A stretch of DNA of 64,000 nt from NCBI RefSeq assembly GCF_017357385.1, contig NZ_CP071632.1:2671501-2735500 (forward strand). Direction: 5' to 3'. The notes beneath the pieces were generated by a model that was not told the origin of the DNA, made no database searches, and saw only the letters and a list, made by a program, of their open reading frames with translations. The translations under genes and the position numbers were made by a program. Shown piece after piece: positions 1 through 8,314 of this stretch. Position 1 is the stretch's first letter. Every line of letters starts with the position of its first letter. The DNA is from Rhizobium sp. NZLR1. GTDB lineage: Bacteria; Pseudomonadota; Alphaproteobacteria; Rhizobiales; Rhizobiaceae.

Positions 1-632
1 ATATCGTCGAGCCGGGCCGATGCCCAGCCGAAATCGATATATTTTTCCGACTTGTGGCCAATCATCGAATCCGCCGTGTTCAGCATTTTGTAGGCGAGCA
101 AGCCCGGCAGGCCGAAGACGGCATACCAGAGCGCCGGCGCGACGACGCCGTCGGAAAAGTTTTCGGCCAGGCTTTCGATCGCCGCGCGGCACACCGCCGG
201 CTCGTCCAGCGTTTCAGGATCGCGCCCGACGATCTGAGAAACGGCGGCCTGTCCACCGGCAAGCCCCACGTCGCGCAGGGCGACGGCGACCGCCGCGACG
301 TGATCGGCAAGGCTCTTTTGCGCCAGGAAGATCGCCACCAATCCGGTCTCGAGCAGGATGCCGGCGAGACCGAACAGCGCGAAGAACCGGTTGAACACGA
401 AGCCCGCGGCCACCGCCAGCAGCAGCAGGGCCAGGATGGCGGCGACGCCGTTCATTCGGCGTCGGGAGCCGGTGAGACTTGCGGAGTTGAGTTGCCGGTC
501 GGCATAGGAAATCGCCGCGCCGAAGATGACGACGGGGTGCGGTACCCGCGACCACAGCCATTGCGGATCGCCGGCGATCCGGTCGAGCAGCAGCGCCAGA
601 AGCAGCACGAGAAGGTTTTCGTCGATCGTCAT
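1..632 (-). CDS. cobD: Adenosylcobinamide-phosphate synthase (CbiB/CobD), C-terminus cut by window edge
   Basis: Integral membrane enzyme that attaches the aminopropanol arm to adenosylcobyric acid in late cobalamin synthesis. Reading the minus strand from an ATG at 632 gives a hydrophobic protein with the CbiB hallmark near its N-terminus (LDRIAGDPQWLW followed by HPVVIFG). About 210 codons are present of a family length near 320, so the 3' part lies left of the window. The start overlaps the cobC stop by 4 bp (ATGA), as throughout this block. Aerobic-pathway nomenclature is used; the same protein is CbiB in enterics. Confidence 0.9.
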   Translation of the reverse strand, partial: MTIDENLLVLLLALLLDRIAGDPQWLWSRVPHPVVIFGAAISYADRQLNSASLTGSRRRMNGVAAILALLLLAVAAGFVFNRFFALFGLAGILLETGLVAIFLAQKSLADHVAAVAVALRDVGLAGGQAAVSQIVGRDPETLDEPAVCRAAIESLAENFSDGVVAPALWYAVFGLPGLLAYKMLNTADSMIGHKSEKYIDFGWASARLDD

Positions 633-1690
633 CGCTCAAATCTCTGAAGGGCTTCGCAAAGTCGTCGGTCCGCCGCCGGATCCGGCGTCAACCCGAAACG
701 CAGCTGATCCGGCGCATAGTCGAACTTGCGGACGAGAATATGATGGCGGCAGAGATGGGTGTAAATGTCGCTCGCCCTGCCGTCGGCGACAAGAGTGAAC
801 AGCGCCGTTCCTCCCGATATCCGCAATCCGGCCGCAGTCAGCACCGCATGCAGGCCGGCGCAGCGTTCATCGATGCGGGCGCGGATTGCAGACACGTCCG
901 AACGCAACAGCGAACCTGCAATCGAAAGAGCCGGGCCCGAGACTGCCCAAGGGCCGAGCCAGTTCTCGAAACGCTCGAGAATATCTTGGCGCGCAATCGC
1001 AAAACCGAGCCGGAGACCGGCAAGCCCGAAGAACTTACCGAAGGAGCGGAAGATGATCAGGTTGGAAAGTGATTGCGCTTGGGCTGCTAGGCTCAGCGCC
1101 GGATCGGTATCACCGAAGGCCTCATCGACGACGAGAAGCCCGTCTGCCGCCTTCATCCTGTCGTGCAGGGCAATCAGCGTTTCGGCCGGCCAGACCCTGC
1201 CGTCCGGATTGTTCGGATTGACGACGACGGCCAGCCGATGCTCGGCCCCGATCGCCGCGACATCGCGGACCGCACCGACGGCACAACCGGCCGAAGCAAA
1301 GGCGCGCACATATTCGCCATAGGTCGGCGACACCACTGCGACTTTGTCGTCCGTCACTGCGACTTTGTCGTCCGTCACGGCAACTCTGTCTGTCAAAGAG
1401 ACTTGCCTGTCCTGCCGGAGCAGGCGCGGCAGAAGCTGGATCACCGATTGCGTTCCGGGCACCGGCAGCGGCAGGATCGCCCCGCTGCCGTAATGCTCGC
1501 ACGCGGCATGCCTTGCCTCATCGGCGAGATGGCCGTCCGGCAGGCGGTGCCATGCCCTTGCCGGAACGTCAGGCAGGGCGACGGGGCACGGATTGATGCC
1601 TGTGGAAAGGTCGAGCCAGTCTTCCGGCCTGCCGCCGAAGGCGGCGGCAGCAGCGGTGATGCCGCCGCCGTGGGCGATGGGCGCGCTCAT
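629..1690 (-). CDS. cobC: Threonine-phosphate decarboxylase / CobC aminotransferase-fold protein
   Basis: PLP-dependent fold-type I enzyme that makes aminopropanol phosphate from threonine phosphate for the cobalamin nucleotide loop. 353 aa, beginning MSAPIAHGGG; the PLP lysine lies in the segment RSFGKFFGLAGLRLGF. It overlaps both neighbours by 4 bp (cobB stop and cobC ATG; cobC stop and cobD ATG), implying translational coupling. An oddity is an internal tandem repeat (VAVTDDK twice plus a decayed copy) between residues about 97 and 117, just before the conserved VSPTYGEY segment; it looks like an expansion in a surface loop. Confidence 0.9.
   Translation of the reverse strand: MSAPIAHGGGITAAAAAFGGRPEDWLDLSTGINPCPVALPDVPARAWHRLPDGHLADEARHAACEHYGSGAILPLPVPGTQSVIQLLPRLLRQDRQVSLTDRVAVTDDKVAVTDDKVAVVSPTYGEYVRAFASAGCAVGAVRDVAAIGAEHRLAVVVNPNNPDGRVWPAETLIALHDRMKAADGLLVVDEAFGDTDPALSLAAQAQSLSNLIIFRSFGKFFGLAGLRLGFAIARQDILERFENWLGPWAVSGPALSIAGSLLRSDVSAIRARIDERCAGLHAVLTAAGLRISGGTALFTLVADGRASDIYTHLCRHHILVRKFDYAPDQLRFGLTPDPAADRRLCEALQRFER
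1335..1397 (-). repeat. 21-bp in-frame tandem repeat inside cobC
   Basis: Two identical 21-bp units (1335-1355 and 1356-1376) are followed by a diverged third unit (1377-1397). Because 21 is a multiple of three the reading frame is kept, and each unit encodes one seven-residue VAVTDDK-like block. This is seen directly in the sequence; replication slippage is the inferred origin. Confidence 0.9.
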
Positions 1691-2994
1691 GCGGCAGCTC
1701 TCGCAAGATCGATCAGGTGCATATAGGACCCCGCCACCTGGCCGCGCCGCAACCCGACAGCACCGAGATCGGTTCCGAGCGCATCTTGCGCTGCAAACAG
1801 CCGCTTCCCCTCGCCCTCGGACACAACAGTGGAATAGTGGAATTCATGCGCGGTCATCGTCCGCGCGAAGAAGGCGCCGTCGAGCGGTGTCACACGGCGG
1901 TAGCCGAGATGGCGTCGGCGTTCGGCATAGCTGGTGACGACGGGCAGCAGGCCGAGCATTTCGTGGCGCTTTCCGCCCGCATCGATCAACCCATCGCCGA
2001 GCACCATGTAGCCGCCGCACTCCCCGTAAATCCTGATGCCGCGTGCCGCCGCGTCGAGCATGCCGGCGCGAAAATTCTGCGCCGCCGAAAGCCGCCCGGC
2101 ATGCAGCTCGGGATAGCCGCCGGGCAGATAGATCGCATCGGCGTCACCGGTCGGCGCCTCGTCGGCGAGCGGCGAGAAGAACGAAATATCAGCCCCGCGG
2201 CGACGCCAGCCGAGCAGCATATGCTCGTAGGAAAAGGCAAAGGCGACATCGCGCGCCACGGCGATGCGGGCGCCGATCGGCATCAGCCGGTCGATATTGG
2301 CGGCAGACGGCCGGTTGAGCCCCTGCCTTGCAATGCGCAGCAGGAATTCGAAATTGCATTCCTCGGAAACGGCATCCGCCGAATGGTCGATGAAATTATC
2401 GAGCGTGGTGTGTTCACTGGCCTGGACGAGACCGAGATGGCGCTCCGGCAAGGCGAGCGCCTTGTCGCTGCCGATTACGGCGATAACAGGCATGCGGATC
2501 GCTTCGAGCGCCTGGCGCAGCATCGCCTCGTGCCGGTCGCTGCCAACCTTGTTAAGGATGACGCCGGCGACGCGGACATCGGCGCGGAAGCCGGCAAAGC
2601 CTGATACCAGCGGCGCCACTGACTGCGACATGCGCGAGGCATCGACGACCAGCACCACGGACAGGCCGAGCTGAGCGGCAAGATCGGCCGCAGTTCCCCT
2701 TCCGTCGGCCGCTCCGTCGAAAAGTCCCATCATCGCCTCGATGACGAGGATGCGGTCGCCGGAACGGTGAAGGGCTGAATTGGCCGAGATCAGCTCCGGG
2801 CGCATCGCCCAGGGATCGAAATTCAGGCAGGGCGTGCCACTTGCGGCCGCATGAAAGGCGGGATCGATGTAATCGGGACCGGCCTTGCCGGGCGCGACCG
2901 CGATGCCGCGCCGGCGCAACGCCCTGAGCAATCCGAGCGTCACCGTCGTCTTGCCGGCGCCGGAGGACGGCGCTGCGATCAGGAGGCCGCTCAT
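1687..2994 (-). CDS. cobB: Hydrogenobyrinic acid a,c-diamide synthase (CobB)
   Basis: Glutamine- and ATP-dependent amidation of the a and c side chains of hydrogenobyrinic acid. The start at 2994 (MSGLLIAAPSSGAGKTT) is preferred over an upstream in-frame Met because it places the P-loop near the N-terminus and overlaps the cobA stop by 4 bp. 435 aa, close to the family's usual length. The N-terminal half is the dethiobiotin-synthetase-like ATPase (GAGKTT); the C-terminal half is a class I glutaminase domain with the cysteine in YGECGGYM. Confidence 0.92.
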   Translation of the reverse strand: MSGLLIAAPSSGAGKTTVTLGLLRALRRRGIAVAPGKAGPDYIDPAFHAAASGTPCLNFDPWAMRPELISANSALHRSGDRILVIEAMMGLFDGAADGRGTAADLAAQLGLSVVLVVDASRMSQSVAPLVSGFAGFRADVRVAGVILNKVGSDRHEAMLRQALEAIRMPVIAVIGSDKALALPERHLGLVQASEHTTLDNFIDHSADAVSEECNFEFLLRIARQGLNRPSAANIDRLMPIGARIAVARDVAFAFSYEHMLLGWRRRGADISFFSPLADEAPTGDADAIYLPGGYPELHAGRLSAAQNFRAGMLDAAARGIRIYGECGGYMVLGDGLIDAGGKRHEMLGLLPVVTSYAERRRHLGYRRVTPLDGAFFARTMTAHEFHYSTVVSEGEGKRLFAAQDALGTDLGAVGLRRGQVAGSYMHLIDLARAAA

Positions 2995-3830
2995 GTCAGC
3001 ACCTTGCCGGACCGGCGGAACGGATCGGGTTGCAGCCGCCGTCCGGCGAGCGCGCCGAGCCAATCGAGCGAGGCTCTGAGCCGCACCACCTCGCCGACGA
3101 CGACCACCGCTGGCGGTTCGAGCCCGGCGGTGGCGATGGCCGCGGGCGCCTCGGCTAGCGTCGTTTCCAGCACCTGCTGCCGGCCAGTGGCAGCGTTGCA
3201 GACGAAGGCGACAGGTTCGGTAGGCTCCCGGCCGGCGGCGATCAACCGGGTGCTGATCTCGGCGATGTGTTTCATCGCCATATACATGACGATCACGGGA
3301 GAGCCCCGGCCGATCGCCTCCCAGTTGATCCTGTCGGGCACGATGCCGGAGGAATCATGGCCGGTGAGGAAGGTCACGGCGTGGTTGATGTCGCGATGCG
3401 TCACCGGGATGCCGGCATAGGCAAGCCCGCCGATGCCGGCGGTGATGCCGGGCACGATGCGGAAGGGGATATTGTGCTCGACCAGCGTCAGCGCCTCTTC
3501 GCCGCCGCGGCCGAAGACGAAGGGATCGCCGCCTTTCAACCGCAGCACCCGCTTGCCGGCGCGTGCCAGTTCCACCAGCCGCAGCGAGATGTCACGTTGT
3601 TTGGCCGAAGGCTTGCCGCCGCGTTTTCCGGCATATTCCACCACCGCTTCCGGCCGCGCCAACGCCAGGCATTCCTCGTTGACCAGCGCGTCGTGCACGA
3701 TGACGTCGGCCTCGGAAAGCCCTCTTGCGGCGAGCAGCGTCAAAAGCCCGGGATCGCCGGGACCGGCACCGACCAGCCAGACGGTGCCCGGCTCCAGCGC
3801 CGGAAGATGGGAGAATGCGGCATCGATCAT
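2991..3830 (-). CDS. cobA: Uroporphyrinogen-III C-methyltransferase (SUMT)
   Basis: SAM-dependent methylation of uroporphyrinogen III at C2 and C7 to precorrin-2, the entry step to cobalamin (and siroheme). 279 aa with the tetrapyrrole methylase signature LVGAGPGDPGLLTLLAARGL's core near residue 20, the glycine-rich LKGGDPFVFGRGGEE segment, and the GITAG motif. It is the first gene of the cobA-cobB-cobC-cobD block. No riboswitch was recognised upstream, unlike cobP. Confidence 0.92.
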   Translation of the reverse strand: MIDAAFSHLPALEPGTVWLVGAGPGDPGLLTLLAARGLSEADVIVHDALVNEECLALARPEAVVEYAGKRGGKPSAKQRDISLRLVELARAGKRVLRLKGGDPFVFGRGGEEALTLVEHNIPFRIVPGITAGIGGLAYAGIPVTHRDINHAVTFLTGHDSSGIVPDRINWEAIGRGSPVIVMYMAMKHIAEISTRLIAAGREPTEPVAFVCNAATGRQQVLETTLAEAPAAIATAGLEPPAVVVVGEVVRLRASLDWLGALAGRRLQPDPFRRSGKVLT

Positions 3831-3840
3831 CTTGCTGATC

Positions 3841-3890
3841 TAGAGCATGATGCCGAAAAGTGTAAGCGGTTTTCGGACGACATTATGCGC
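3841..3890. repeat. Rhizobial palindromic intergenic repeat (RIME-like)
   Basis: Imperfect palindrome with outer arms gcatgatg (3845) and cattatgc (ending 3888), and inner ccgaaaa/ttttcgg arms. It matches my memory of a short palindrome scattered between genes in Rhizobiaceae. It lies in the 233-bp space between cobA and the nucleoside hydrolase gene; the rest of that space (3891-4063) shows nothing I can assign. Confidence 0.7.
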
Positions 3891-4063
3891 ACCTGTTTGT
3901 TTTAGATCCGCCGGGCGCCCTGTCTCACCGGAAGTTGCCGAGATGACCATGACTCACTTTGCTAGGAAGCGGAATCAAACTCTCGGAAAACCCGAATAAC
4001 AATATGAATATATTATCATATAGTCGCGACGACCGGCCGCGAAGCGGCCAGTCTTCCAATCGG

Positions 4064-5014
4064 TCAGGCCCTGAGCAGCGTGTCGCGGATGAGATCGATA
4101 ACCTTTTTCGATTCGATGCCGGTGCAGACGATCTGTCTCGGCAGGCCATCCCAGTCACCCGGCGGAAAACGGCGACCGTCCGGCTTTACGATGGTCTGGC
4201 CGTCGGCGATGCCGCCACAGACGACACGCACCGCACCCGATATCGACGAGAACAGTTCGGGCGCCACGACATAGACTGAGGCGCAGCTATCATGCACCAT
4301 CATGCCGTCCTCAACCGCATGCTTGTAAAAATCGATGTAGGACTGCGAGAGTTCATTGAGCTGTTTGACCGCCTTGTCGCCCTTGGCCGCCATCTCGCCA
4401 AGATAGCTGCGGCTCATCGTGGTGACCGCGGTGACGTCGAGGCCGATGACGGTCACCTTCCAGGGCGCGGTCATGACGATATCCGCAGCTTCGGGATCAC
4501 CATGGATGTTGGCCTCGGCGACCGGCGAGACATTGCCCGGCACATAGAAATTGCCGCCCATGATGACGACGTCCTTGACCAGCGTTGCGATCTCGGGGGC
4601 TTCCTTCAGCGCCAGCGCCAGATTGGTCATCCGCCCGACAGCGACGAGGCGCACTTCGCCCGGATGGGCGCGCACGGTATCGATGATGAAGCGATGCGCC
4701 GGGCGCGGATCGAGCGGCAGGTCGATCGTCTCCGGCACGTCGATATCGCCGAGGCCATTGTCACCATGCACCATGGCCGGCCAGGGCCGCTCGGCGCGCG
4801 AGGGGTCGATGGTGACGCTGGCGCCCTTGGCAACGGGTGCCGGAATATTCCAATCGCGCTTGAGGAAGAGCGCATTGCGTGTCGTCGTCTCGACCGAGGC
4901 GTTACCGAAAACGGTGGTGATGCCGATCAGATCGATTTCGGGGTGGCGGTGCAGGAAAAGAAGCGCCATGGCGTCATCGACGCCCGGATCCGTGTCATAA
5001 ATGACCTTGTGCAT
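4064..5014 (-). CDS. Inosine/uridine-preferring nucleoside hydrolase family protein
   Basis: Hydrolyses ribonucleosides to base and ribose. 316 aa with the family's calcium-binding N-terminal motif DTDPGVDDAMA (residues about 7-17) and a later HGDPEAADIV segment. Typical family length. It is 69 bp downstream of cobE on the same strand, so cotranscription is possible, but no biochemical link to cobalamin is obvious. Substrate preference cannot be told from sequence. Confidence 0.88.
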   Translation of the reverse strand: MHKVIYDTDPGVDDAMALLFLHRHPEIDLIGITTVFGNASVETTTRNALFLKRDWNIPAPVAKGASVTIDPSRAERPWPAMVHGDNGLGDIDVPETIDLPLDPRPAHRFIIDTVRAHPGEVRLVAVGRMTNLALALKEAPEIATLVKDVVIMGGNFYVPGNVSPVAEANIHGDPEAADIVMTAPWKVTVIGLDVTAVTTMSRSYLGEMAAKGDKAVKQLNELSQSYIDFYKHAVEDGMMVHDSCASVYVVAPELFSSISGAVRVVCGGIADGQTIVKPDGRRFPPGDWDGLPRQIVCTGIESKKVIDLIRDTLLRA

Positions 5015-5083
5015 TGATATCCTCTAAATGTAGATCGCGAAGCTGCCGGACGGCGTCGCAACGTGTGGCCACCATAACGCCCG

Positions 5084-5503
5084 TCAGGCTTTCCGCAACC
5101 CGATGCCGGCAATCGCCGCTGTCGCATGCGCGGATTTGATCTTGCCGAGCAGCAGCTCCGCATCCGCTCCAATGGCCGCAAGTGCCGCGGATTCCGCCAC
5201 GCCATGGCAGCCGACACGGGCAAAGACGATGGCAGAGGGATTTTTAAGCCGCGGCGTTTCCTCTTCCAGCCGCGGCGCATCGAAGAAGACGGCGGGCACG
5301 GCAAAATGCCTGGCAACGGCAAGGATCGCCGCTTCTTCGGAACGGCTGTCGATCGAGGCAATGGCAGCAAGCTCCGCCCCGATGATACCGGCCGCTTCAA
5401 CCGCTTCGATGGCCAGTGCCAGCACTTCAGCGGGCGGCGTTTTGCGCTCGCAGCCGAGCCCGAGCACGTGATGTCTGCTCCTGTCGAAGGTAATGTCGCT
5501 CAT
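5084..5503 (-). CDS. cobE: Cobalamin biosynthesis protein CobE (CbiG C-terminal domain)
   Basis: 139-aa protein corresponding to the C-terminal domain of CbiG, found free-standing as CobE in aerobic producers. The motif LGLGCERKTPPAEV near residue 15 is characteristic. CobE is thought to work in the corrin ring-contraction segment of the pathway, but its exact reaction is not settled. It starts 98 bp from the divergent TSUP permease gene. Confidence 0.85.
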   Translation of the reverse strand: MSDITFDRSRHHVLGLGCERKTPPAEVLALAIEAVEAAGIIGAELAAIASIDSRSEEAAILAVARHFAVPAVFFDAPRLEEETPRLKNPSAIVFARVGCHGVAESAALAAIGADAELLLGKIKSAHATAAIAGIGLRKA

Positions 5504-5601
5504 GTTGCTGCCGAATGCGCCTTGCCATGTCCTTTGCAGCCATTGCAGCCCGAGGCGGGAAATGCAAGAAGGCGGCCTGAAAGCCCCTCCGGAACTCCGT
5601 C

Positions 5602-6387
5602 TTGCCCGATATCACCTTCCATCTGCTTCTACTGCTCTGCGCGGCGGCCTTTTTTGCTGGTTTCGTCGATTCGATTGCCGGTGGCGGCGGCCTCATCACC
5701 GTTCCCGCCATGCTGATTGCCGGCATTCCGCCGCTGCAGACGCTCGGCACCAATAAGGTGCAGTCGATCTTTGGTGCCGCCTCGGCAACGCTCGCTTATG
5801 CCCGCAAGGGCCACGTGCAGCTTCGCGAACAATTGCCGATGGCGCTGATGGCGGTCATGGGCGGGGCGCTCGGCGCTGCCCTTGCCACGATCGTACCCGG
5901 ACAGGTGCTGCAGGCGATCATGCCGGTGTTGCTGCTGTCGATCGCGATCTTCTTTGCCGTCAAGCCGAACCTCAACGACGTCGATACCCATCGCCGCATC
6001 ACGCCCTTCGCCTTCGGCCTGACGCTGGTCCCGGCCATCGGCGTTTATGACGGGGTCTTCGGCCCGGGCACCGGCTCCTTCTTCATGCTCGCCTTCGTCA
6101 CACTCGCCGGCTTCGGCGTGCTGAAGGCAACCGCCCACACCAAGCTTCTCAATCTCGGCTCGAATTTCGGCGCGCTGATTGTCTTCGCAAGCTTTGGCGC
6201 GATACTCTGGAAGATCGGCCTGTTGATGGGCATCTGCCAGTTCCTCGGCGCGCAGCTCGGTTCGCGCCTTGCCATGCGCATCGGTTCGAAGCTGATCAAG
6301 CCGCTGCTGGTGATCGTGTGCGTCGCCCTGGCGGTCAAGCTCCTCGCCGACCCGGCAAATCCGCTGCGCTTGTGGCTCGGCATCTGA
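5602..6387 (+). CDS. TSUP (TauE/SafE) family membrane permease
   Basis: 261-aa polytopic inner-membrane protein with the TSUP signature GFVDSIAGGGGLI near residue 20 and a second-repeat motif GVFGPGTGSFF. An in-frame stop at 5578-5580 leaves TTG at 5602 as the only early start. The family exports or imports sulfite, sulfoacetate and other anions; substrate is unknown here. Its position divergent to cobE invites a cobalt-uptake hypothesis, but this is only context and the sequence has no His-rich metal site. Confidence 0.85.
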   Translation: MPDITFHLLLLLCAAAFFAGFVDSIAGGGGLITVPAMLIAGIPPLQTLGTNKVQSIFGAASATLAYARKGHVQLREQLPMALMAVMGGALGAALATIVPGQVLQAIMPVLLLSIAIFFAVKPNLNDVDTHRRITPFAFGLTLVPAIGVYDGVFGPGTGSFFMLAFVTLAGFGVLKATAHTKLLNLGSNFGALIVFASFGAILWKIGLLMGICQFLGAQLGSRLAMRIGSKLIKPLLVIVCVALAVKLLADPANPLRLWLGI

Positions 6388-6496
6388 CGGAGACGCTTGG
6401 CCGTCTTCCATTACCTCTGGCGTAATTGATAGGGTGCACCACCTTCCCGCATGATCGCCCTGCCTGAATGACGGGCGATCAAAAGGAGATGACCCG

Positions 6497-6862
6497 ATGA
6501 ACGATGCAAACAGCAATGCCGAGCGCTACCTCGCCATCTGGAACGAGACGGATGCGGCTCGCCGCCGCGCTCTCATCGCCGAGAGCTGGGCGGAAGCCGC
6601 AACCTACATCGATCCGCTGATGCGCGGCGAAGGCCACGAGCAGATCAATTCGCTGGTGGAGGCCGTGCAGAACCGTTTCCCCGGTTTCCGTTTCGAACTG
6701 ATCGGCACGGCTGACGGCTATGGCGACAATCTGCGTTTCTCCTGGGGCCTCGGACCTGCCAATGGCGAAGCACTGATCAAGGGCACGGATTTTGCCGAAC
6801 TCGAAGACGGCAAACTGAAATCCGTCCGCGGCTTCATCGACCAATTGCCGGAAGCTGCCTGA
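6497..6862 (+). CDS. SnoaL-like / NTF2-fold protein
   Basis: 121-aa protein of the SnoaL-like (NTF2-fold) superfamily: the start ERYLAIWNETDAARRRALI and the central YIDPLMRGEGHEQI are typical of the small stand-alone members. No catalytic role can be read. It has a good ribosome site (AGGAG at 6484, 8 nt before ATG) and its stop overlaps the ATG of the following regulator by one base (TGATG), so the pair is translationally coupled. Confidence 0.8.
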   Translation: MNDANSNAERYLAIWNETDAARRRALIAESWAEAATYIDPLMRGEGHEQINSLVEAVQNRFPGFRFELIGTADGYGDNLRFSWGLGPANGEALIKGTDFAELEDGKLKSVRGFIDQLPEAA

Positions 6863-7656
6863 TGAAGCCGACCGCCCGCCCTCTTGGAGATCATCTGCGC
6901 GGATGGCGCCAGCGCCGCCGGATGAGCCAGCTCGACCTGGCGCTGGAGGCAGATATCTCGCAGCGGCATCTGAGCTTCATCGAGAGCGGGCGCTCGACGC
7001 CGAGCCGCGACATGCTGCTGCATCTTGCCGAACGCCTCGGCGTGCCGCTCCGCGACCGGAACCCGCTGCTGCTGGCGGCGGGTTTCGCTCCCGTCTTTAC
7101 CGAGCGTGCACTCGACGATCCCGCCTTGGAACCGGCGCGCCGCGCCATCGACATGGTGTTGAAAACTCATCAGCCTTTCCCGGCGCTCGCGATCGACCGC
7201 CACTGGACGCTCATTGCCTCCAACGCGGCGCTGGCGCCGCTCATCTCAGGCATTGCCGATCCCTCCCTGCTGGAACCGCCAGTCAATGTGCTGCGCCTCA
7301 GCCTGCACCCGCAAGGACTGGCGCCCCGCATTGCAAACCTCCCGGAATGGCGCGCCCACCTTATCGACCGGCTGCGTCAGCAAATATCGGCTTCGGGCGA
7401 TCCGGTATTGGAGAGGCTGCTGAACGAACTGCTGTCCTATCCGGCGCCCGAAGCGGCGAACGATGCGCATACCGACCACGCCGGCATCGCCATTCCGCTG
7501 AAGCTTTCGACCAAGGCCGGTCTGCTATCCCTGATCTCGACGACCACGGTCTTCGGCACGCCCGTCGACATCACTCTGTCGGAACTGGCCGTGGAATCCT
7601 TCTTCCCGGCGGATGAGGAAACGGCCGCGATCCTGCGCGGCCTCTCTCTCAACTGA
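6862..7656 (+). CDS. XRE-family regulator with MmyB-like ligand-binding domain
   Basis: 264 aa. An N-terminal helix-turn-helix (about residues 8-65; RMSQLDLALEADISQRHLS is the recognition part) is followed by the MmyB-type PAS-like domain of actinobacterial and proteobacterial regulators, which binds hydrophobic ligands. Coupled to the SnoaL-like gene, which may be its target or effector partner. The 3' end lies 3 bp from the convergent cobO stop, leaving no room for a terminator. Confidence 0.85.
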   Translation: MKPTARPLGDHLRGWRQRRRMSQLDLALEADISQRHLSFIESGRSTPSRDMLLHLAERLGVPLRDRNPLLLAAGFAPVFTERALDDPALEPARRAIDMVLKTHQPFPALAIDRHWTLIASNAALAPLISGIADPSLLEPPVNVLRLSLHPQGLAPRIANLPEWRAHLIDRLRQQISASGDPVLERLLNELLSYPAPEAANDAHTDHAGIAIPLKLSTKAGLLSLISTTTVFGTPVDITLSELAVESFFPADEETAAILRGLSLN

Positions 7657-7659
7657 TGC

Positions 7660-8310
7660 CTAGAATTCCACGCCCGGCTGGCCCTTGATGCCGGAGCGGA
7701 ACGGATGCTTGATCAGTTCCATCTCGGTCACCAGGTCGGCGATCTCGATCAGTTCCTCCCTGGCGTTGCGCCCCGTCAGCACGACATGCGTCATGGGCGG
7801 CTTCTCGTTCTTCAGGAATTCCACGACCTCGTTGATATCGAGATAGTCGTAGCGTAGCGCGATGTTGATCTCGTCGAGCAGCACCATGGAATAGCGATCG
7901 TCGCGGATCAGCTCCTTGGCCTTTTCCCAGGCAGCCGAGGCGGCGGCAACGTCGCGGGCGCGGTCCTGCGTTTCCCAGGTGAACCCCTCGCCCATGGTGT
8001 GGAACTGGCAGAGATCGGAGAAATGCTTCTCGATCAGATCGCGCTCGCCGGTCCACATCGCACCCTTGATGAACTGCACGACGGCAGAGGGCTTGCCATG
8101 GGCGATGTGGCGGAAGATCATGCCGAAGGCGGCCGATGACTTGCCCTTGCCCTTGCCGGTGTGGACGATGATCAGCCCCTTGCCATCGGTCTTGGTCGCC
8201 ATGATCTTGTCGCGGGCGGCCTTCTTCTTCGCCATCTTCTCGGCATGGCGCGCATCGTCCTTTCCAGCTTCGCCTTCTGGGATCGCGCTCTCCGGTGTCT
8301 CGTCGCTCAT
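7660..8310 (-). CDS. cobO: Cob(I)yrinic acid a,c-diamide adenosyltransferase
   Basis: CobO/BtuR-type corrinoid adenosyltransferase: transfers the adenosyl group of ATP to the reduced cobalt. 216 aa with a Lys/Ala-rich N-terminal extension, then the P-loop HTGKGKGKSSAAFG (residues about 51-64) and the downstream DEINIALRYDYL segment of the family. Last gene of the riboswitch-controlled cobP-cobW-cobN-cobO run, 4 bp after the cobN stop. Confidence 0.93.
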   Translation of the reverse strand: MSDETPESAIPEGEAGKDDARHAEKMAKKKAARDKIMATKTDGKGLIIVHTGKGKGKSSAAFGMIFRHIAHGKPSAVVQFIKGAMWTGERDLIEKHFSDLCQFHTMGEGFTWETQDRARDVAAASAAWEKAKELIRDDRYSMVLLDEINIALRYDYLDINEVVEFLKNEKPPMTHVVLTGRNAREELIEIADLVTEMELIKHPFRSGIKGQPGVEF

Positions 8311-8314
8311 CGGT

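Noticed and set aside
4064..5014. Nucleoside hydrolase as a cobalamin-pathway enzyme (e.g. nucleotide-loop salvage)
   Set aside because: Position near cobE only; the protein is an ordinary family member and nothing in it indicates a corrinoid or benzimidazole substrate.
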